Source: Actinomycetes bacterium
Lineage (GTDB): Bacteria > Actinomycetota > Acidimicrobiia > Acidimicrobiales > Palsa-688
Direction: 5' to 3'
Assembly (NCBI GenBank): GCA_021821705.1
Contig: JAKACE010000033.1
Location: forward strand, 1-10,478
DNA: 10,478 nucleotides
In this document: piece by piece, positions 7,510 to 10,478 of the stretch
Numbering within the stretch: the stretch's first letter is position 1
Layout: each line of letters starts with the position of its first letter
Translations under genes and position numbers: made by a program
Notes under the pieces: model-generated
What the model was told of the DNA's origin: nothing
What the model saw: the letters and a program-made list of their open reading frames with translations, nothing else
Database searches by the model: none

Positions 7510-9416
7510 CCGCCGGGCGCTTGCAGCCCTTCGGAGCTCTGCTCGCGCACGTCCACCACCACCGGGGGGCTCTGGCACCCGGCAGCCGGCCCCGCTTGCA
7601 GCGCCTCGCATATCACCGCGGTTATCTCGTCGCCTATCAGCTCGTCGCGCTCCAGCAGAGCGTCGCGCAGGGCCTCGAGCACGTGCAGGTTGGCGAGCAC
7701 GACGTCGCGAGCCCGGTCCTTCGCCGAGCCGAGCAGCGACTCCACCGCCGCCCGGGAGGGCTCGTCGGCGAGCACGCGGCCTACTACGTCCAGTGGCCCG
7801 CGCGCCGCACCCAGGGACACGAGGCTCCCGCCCATCCCGTAAGACCCGACCATGTTGGCAGCCAGGTTGGTGGCCGCGGCCAGGTCACCGGAGGGGCCCG
7901 TGCCCGCCTCCCCGAAGAAGATCTCCTCGGCGACCATGCCCCCCATGGAGATCTGCAAGAGCGCATCGCACTCCGAACGCCTGCGGGTGAAACGCTCCTC
8001 GGCCTCGGAATGGCTGAGCAGGCCCAGGGCCTCGCTTCGCTTGATGATGGACAGCACCTCGAGCCGCCGGTCGGGGGCGACGAAGTAGGCGACGGTGGCG
8101 TGGCCGGCCTCGTGGGTGGCAATGGCAACCCGTTCGCCGGGGGAATAGGTGACGTCCTGGGTCATCCCCAGCTCGCTCGTCATGCGCGCCTTTTGGATGT
8201 CCTCCACCGTCATAGCCGTCCGCCCGCTGCGCAGCGCCCACACGAGCGCCTCGTCGAGCAGGTGCTCGAGCATCACCGGGGAGTAGCCGAACGTGGAGCC
8301 GGCGAGGCGGTCGAGCTCGGCCGGGTCGTCGAGCTCTGGGGCGTGGGCCTTGCGGTCCATGTAGTAGTCGAGGACCTCCCGCCGGCCCGCCCGGCTCGGG
8401 ACGTCGACGCGTACCGTGCGGTCGAAGCGTCCCGGGCGCAGGAGGGCCGGGTCGAGGTCCGAGGCGCGGTTGGTCGCGGCTATGACCAGGAAATTCGCCG
8501 GCTCCACCACCCGCTTGGCTATGGCCCGGGCGGGGGGTAGCCAGACGTTGACGGCGTCGATGAGGGTGTTGACGACGCGGGTCCCCAGCGGCGGTGCGTC
8601 GAAGGACTGCAACTGTATGAGAAGTTCGTTGACGACCCCGGCGATGCCTTCGCGGCCGGGACCGGCACCCATCCCACCCCGGGCCGCCCCGATGGCGTCG
8701 ATCTCCTCGATGAAGCCGATCGCCCCACCGTCCTTGCGGGCGTAGCGCTGCAATGCCCGGAAGTAGGAGCGGATCTTCTTGTTGGTCTGGCCGTAGTACA
8801 TCGACTGGAAGGCCGAGGAGGACACGAACAGGAACGGCACACCGGCCTCGGCTGCCATCGCCTTGGCTATATAGGTCTTACCCGTGCCCGGAGGGCCCTC
8901 GAAGAGCACTGCCCGCCTCGGGGTGCCGCCCATGCTGTCGGAGAACGTGCGGTGGGCCAGGAACAGGTTGAGGGTCTTGACCACCTCTTCGACCACGCCG
9001 GAGGCGCCGACCACGTCCGCCAGGCGCACGCCGATCTCCTCAGGGCGGTAGAGCACGTGGGGGGAGCGCCCGGCGAGCAGAAGCGGCCCGGCCATCACGG
9101 CGAGCAGCAGCACAACGAGGACGAACGCCGGCAGGTACGGCATGAAGGCCGCAGGCAGGCCCAGGTGCGGCAGGGCGAAGTCGCCGTTGGCAGCCGAGTA
9201 CTGGGTCGCGGCCGCAGCCTGGTCACCCCTGGCCGACAGGGCGCCGGCGCTGAGGTAGTGGACGAGGCCGGCCGTGGTCCGGCCCACCACGACGAGCGCC
9301 ACCGGAGCCAGTACCAGGGCCAGACGCTTGAGCCGGGCCTGGCGGGCGTGCTCCCTCGAAACGCCGACGTCTGCACCCTTCAGGACGCTGCCCGACCTGA
9401 GCGCTGCCAGTTCCAC
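7491..9416 (-). CDS. FtsH-family membrane AAA+ zinc metalloprotease, divergent subgroup
   Basis: 641 residues. Seen: two membrane segments (about 29-52 and 91-115) around a short 40-residue loop; AAA+ domain with Walker A GPPGTGKT (174-181), pore loop MYYG (206-209), Walker B GFIEEID, the SRH block ATNRASDLDPALLRPGRFDRT (314-334) with both arginine fingers; then a peptidase domain with HEAGH (435-439) and Asp511 in GPSGDLAAAT as likely third zinc ligand. FtsH hexamers use ATP to extract and degrade membrane and regulatory proteins. Three oddities: Walker B reads EE instead of DE, an insertion of about 35 residues (272-308) precedes the SRH, and the pore loop differs from MFVG. Both ATPase and protease residues otherwise look intact. 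GTG 9416 is chosen because GGAGG lies 7 nt upstream; an in-frame GTG at 9500 lacks that support. It may be a second FtsH paralogue rather than the essential one. Confidence 0.9.
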   Translation of the reverse strand: MELAALRSGSVLKGADVGVSREHARQARLKRLALVLAPVALVVVGRTTAGLVHYLSAGALSARGDQAAAATQYSAANGDFALPHLGLPAAFMPYLPAFVLVVLLLAVMAGPLLLAGRSPHVLYRPEEIGVRLADVVGASGVVEEVVKTLNLFLAHRTFSDSMGGTPRRAVLFEGPPGTGKTYIAKAMAAEAGVPFLFVSSSAFQSMYYGQTNKKIRSYFRALQRYARKDGGAIGFIEEIDAIGAARGGMGAGPGREGIAGVVNELLIQLQSFDAPPLGTRVVNTLIDAVNVWLPPARAIAKRVVEPANFLVIAATNRASDLDPALLRPGRFDRTVRVDVPSRAGRREVLDYYMDRKAHAPELDDPAELDRLAGSTFGYSPVMLEHLLDEALVWALRSGRTAMTVEDIQKARMTSELGMTQDVTYSPGERVAIATHEAGHATVAYFVAPDRRLEVLSIIKRSEALGLLSHSEAEERFTRRRSECDALLQISMGGMVAEEIFFGEAGTGPSGDLAAATNLAANMVGSYGMGGSLVSLGAARGPLDVVGRVLADEPSRAAVESLLGSAKDRARDVVLANLHVLEALRDALLERDELIGDEITAVICEALQAGPAAGCQSPPVVVDVREQSSEGLQAPGGQVPAS

Positions 9417-9423
9417 GGCCGTT

Positions 9424-9428
9424 CCTCC
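9424..9428 (-). promoter_or_regulatory. Strong ribosome binding site of the FtsH-like gene
   Basis: GGAGG on the minus strand, within GGGGAGGAAC, stands 7 nt before the GTG at 9416. It decides the start of the FtsH-like protein against the longer in-frame GTG at 9500, and removes 28 unconserved residues. Confidence 0.75.
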
Positions 9429-9451
9429 CCGTCCCGGTTGCCAGGTGCCAG

Positions 9452-9457
9452 AGTCTA
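9452..9457 (-). promoter_or_regulatory. Putative -10 box of the FtsH-like gene
   Basis: TAGACT on the minus strand fits TANNNT and would start transcription around 9444, leaving a leader of about 28 nt that contains the GGAGG site. No -35 consensus is seen. A hairpin (GCCCGG-ACG-CCGGGC, 9468-9482) lies just upstream. The rest of the 165-bp divergent gap (9417-9581) shows no other clear element; TAAGGT (9565-9570) is a weak -10 candidate for the methyltransferase on the plus strand. Confidence 0.35.
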
Positions 9458-9581
9458 AATGTGGCCTGCCCGGACGCCGGGCGGCGGTCCCTGAGAGCAC
9501 CTATCACACCACTAGGCGTGGGGTGCGAGCCCGGAGACCTTTCCTACGACCTCGGCCGGGCCGGTAAGGTCGGTCTCGCCC

Positions 9582-10235
9582 ATGGCCGAGCTGGAACTGC
9601 GCAACGACGTGTACCGCCGCCCCTTGCAGACGGCCCTGCAACGGCTCGGCCTGGGGGCGGGCTGGCGCTGCGCCGACATCGGCGCCGGGGGCGGTGACGT
9701 CAGCGTGGCGCTTGCGGCGCTCGTCGGGCCGACCGGTCGGGTGTACGCCGTCGACATCGACCCGGCCCGCCGGGACGAGGTGGCGGAGGCAGCGGCGGGT
9801 ACCGGCGGTGGCCAGGTCGTGGCCATAACGCAGGCGGCGGAGGAACTGGTGCTGCCCGAACAGGTGGACCTCGTTTTCTGCCGGTTCCTCCTGCTCCACG
9901 TGGTCGACCCACTGGTGGTCCTGACCAAGATGGCGTCGGCCGTGCGGCCGGGTGGCTGGTTGGTCGCTCAGGAGCCGGTGACATCCGCAGGGCGCGTCGG
10001 AGGTTTGCCCCTGTCCATGCCATCGGCCCGCCATGCCGACGTCGGAGCGCTGCTACCCGGGCTGGCCGGTGCAGCTTCGCTCGAGCTTGTCGATGCCTGG
10101 GCCGAGGCACCGGCCGGGGCCGGCCCGGGACCGGTGGCCGACTACCTCGAGGACCTCACGGGTGTCAGCCCAGGGGACGACCCCGTGCTCCTGCCGCCGC
10201 TGGTCACCGTCGTCGCCAGGGCACCGGGCAACTGA
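9582..10235 (+). CDS. Class I SAM-dependent methyltransferase, small
   Basis: 217 residues from ATG. Seen: SAM-binding motif I ADIGAGGGDVS (31-41), the acidic end of strand 2 in VYAVDID (54-60), VDLVFCRFLLLHVVDP (95-110) as motif II/III, and VRPGGWLVAQEP (121-132) after strand 5. This is the UbiE/COQ5-like Rossmann methyltransferase layout, so it should move a methyl group from SAM to a small molecule or, less likely, a macromolecule. The substrate cannot be read from the sequence. The region after the core (133-217) is short and Ala/Gly/Pro-rich compared with many relatives of 240-280 residues. No transmembrane segment is seen. The ribosome binding site is weak (AAGG, 12 nt upstream). It is divergent from the FtsH-like gene and ends 6 nt from the convergent gene at the right edge; neither neighbour suggests a pathway. 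Confidence 0.85.
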   Translation: MAELELRNDVYRRPLQTALQRLGLGAGWRCADIGAGGGDVSVALAALVGPTGRVYAVDIDPARRDEVAEAAAGTGGGQVVAITQAAEELVLPEQVDLVFCRFLLLHVVDPLVVLTKMASAVRPGGWLVAQEPVTSAGRVGGLPLSMPSARHADVGALLPGLAGAASLELVDAWAEAPAGAGPGPVADYLEDLTGVSPGDDPVLLPPLVTVVARAPGN

Positions 10236-10241
10236 GCGACC

Positions 10242-10478
10242 TCAGATTTGCCAACCGAGCAGCTCCGCCGCCGCCGGGCAGGTAGGTCCGGCCAGGACGG
10301 CTTGCGGTGTGCCCCGGCCCTGCTCTCCCACCGCTGCGCCAAAGCGGTCCGCCGGCCAGAGGTCCTGGGCATCGGCTTTCGAACGGGCCACCAGCTGGTC
10401 CCACAGGGGTGCCGGGAGAAGCGTCCCCCGGGGCACCATGGCCCACAACTCGGCGGCGCCCGCCGTGCCTGCGACCGC
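10242..10478 (-). CDS. Unrecognised protein, C-terminal 78 residues (5' end outside window)
   Basis: The minus-strand frame is open from the right edge to a TGA at 10242. The visible chain is AVAGTAGAAELWAMVPRG, then TLLPAPLWDQLVARSKADAQ, then DLWPADRFGAAVGEQGRGTP and a hydrophobic tail ending CPAAAELLGWQI. It looks like soluble protein with a helical middle. I do not recognise the family. It is called because the frame fills the space up to 6 nt from the methyltransferase stop and its composition is protein-like, with aromatic residues spaced as in a folded domain. The start and most of the gene lie outside the window, so no function is offered. Confidence 0.5.
   Translation of the reverse strand, partial: AVAGTAGAAELWAMVPRGTLLPAPLWDQLVARSKADAQDLWPADRFGAAVGEQGRGTPQAVLAGPTCPAAAELLGWQI

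Noticed and set aside
7521..8540. 339-codon plus-strand frame opposite the FtsH-like gene
   Set aside because: Antisense to conserved protease and AAA sequence, with no recognisable motif of its own.
9417..9500. N-terminal extension of the FtsH-like protein to the GTG at 9500
   Set aside because: GGAGG lies 7 nt before GTG 9416, and the extra residues are Arg/Gly/Pro-rich and unlike FtsH N-termini.
10204..10446. Second minus-strand frame at the right edge
   Set aside because: It overlaps the end of the methyltransferase and reads as Gly/Pro/Arg-rich shadow; the 10242-10478 frame has better protein composition and leaves a clean convergent gap.

Overview
The window is a very G+C-rich chromosomal segment with tightly packed genes on both strands and strong G/C preference at third codon positions. 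GTG starts are common, and TANNNT-like -10 boxes lie close to start codons, which suggests leaderless transcription. Together with the gene content (SufB, PanD with a Gly-Ser cleavage site, oligopeptidase B, BioF, an unusual FtsH relative) this points to an actinobacterium. A deep lineage such as Acidimicrobiia is possible, but that placement is inference. No transposase, integrase, phage gene, CRISPR array, rRNA or tRNA was seen.

Layout, left to right. (1) 2-934, plus: 3' part of a glycoside-hydrolase-like gene resembling the C-terminal half of GH51 alpha-L-arabinofuranosidases. (2) 935-1037: short convergent gap with a 15-bp tandem repeat and a 9-bp-stem GC hairpin. (3) 1038-4055, minus: read in transcription order, an 85-residue unknown protein, panD (beta-alanine for pantothenate), a 252-bp structured gap, sufB (Fe-S cluster scaffold) and an anchored, proline-rich hypothetical protein. 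(4) 4071-7509, plus: ptrB (oligopeptidase B, S9A) followed 4 nt later by bioF (biotin synthesis). (5) 7491-9416, minus: a membrane-anchored AAA+ zinc metalloprotease of the FtsH family with several departures from classical FtsH. It overlaps the end of bioF tail to tail. (6) 9582-10235, plus: a small SAM-dependent methyltransferase. (7) 10242-10478, minus: C-terminus of an unrecognised gene running off the right edge.

Functionally this is mostly housekeeping: two cofactor-pathway enzymes (PanD, BioF), one Fe-S assembly protein and two proteases. The genes do not form a recognisable single pathway. Biotin synthase (BioB, not in this window) is an Fe-S enzyme, so SufB and BioF are linked only loosely. 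No gap between genes exceeds 300 bases.

The two items most worth a second look are the divergent FtsH-like protease (Glu in place of the first Walker B Asp, a roughly 35-residue insertion, altered pore loop) and a long imperfect inverted repeat between panD and sufB that runs into the panD stop codon and offers competing stems. I found no clear evidence of a novel defence or mobile system.
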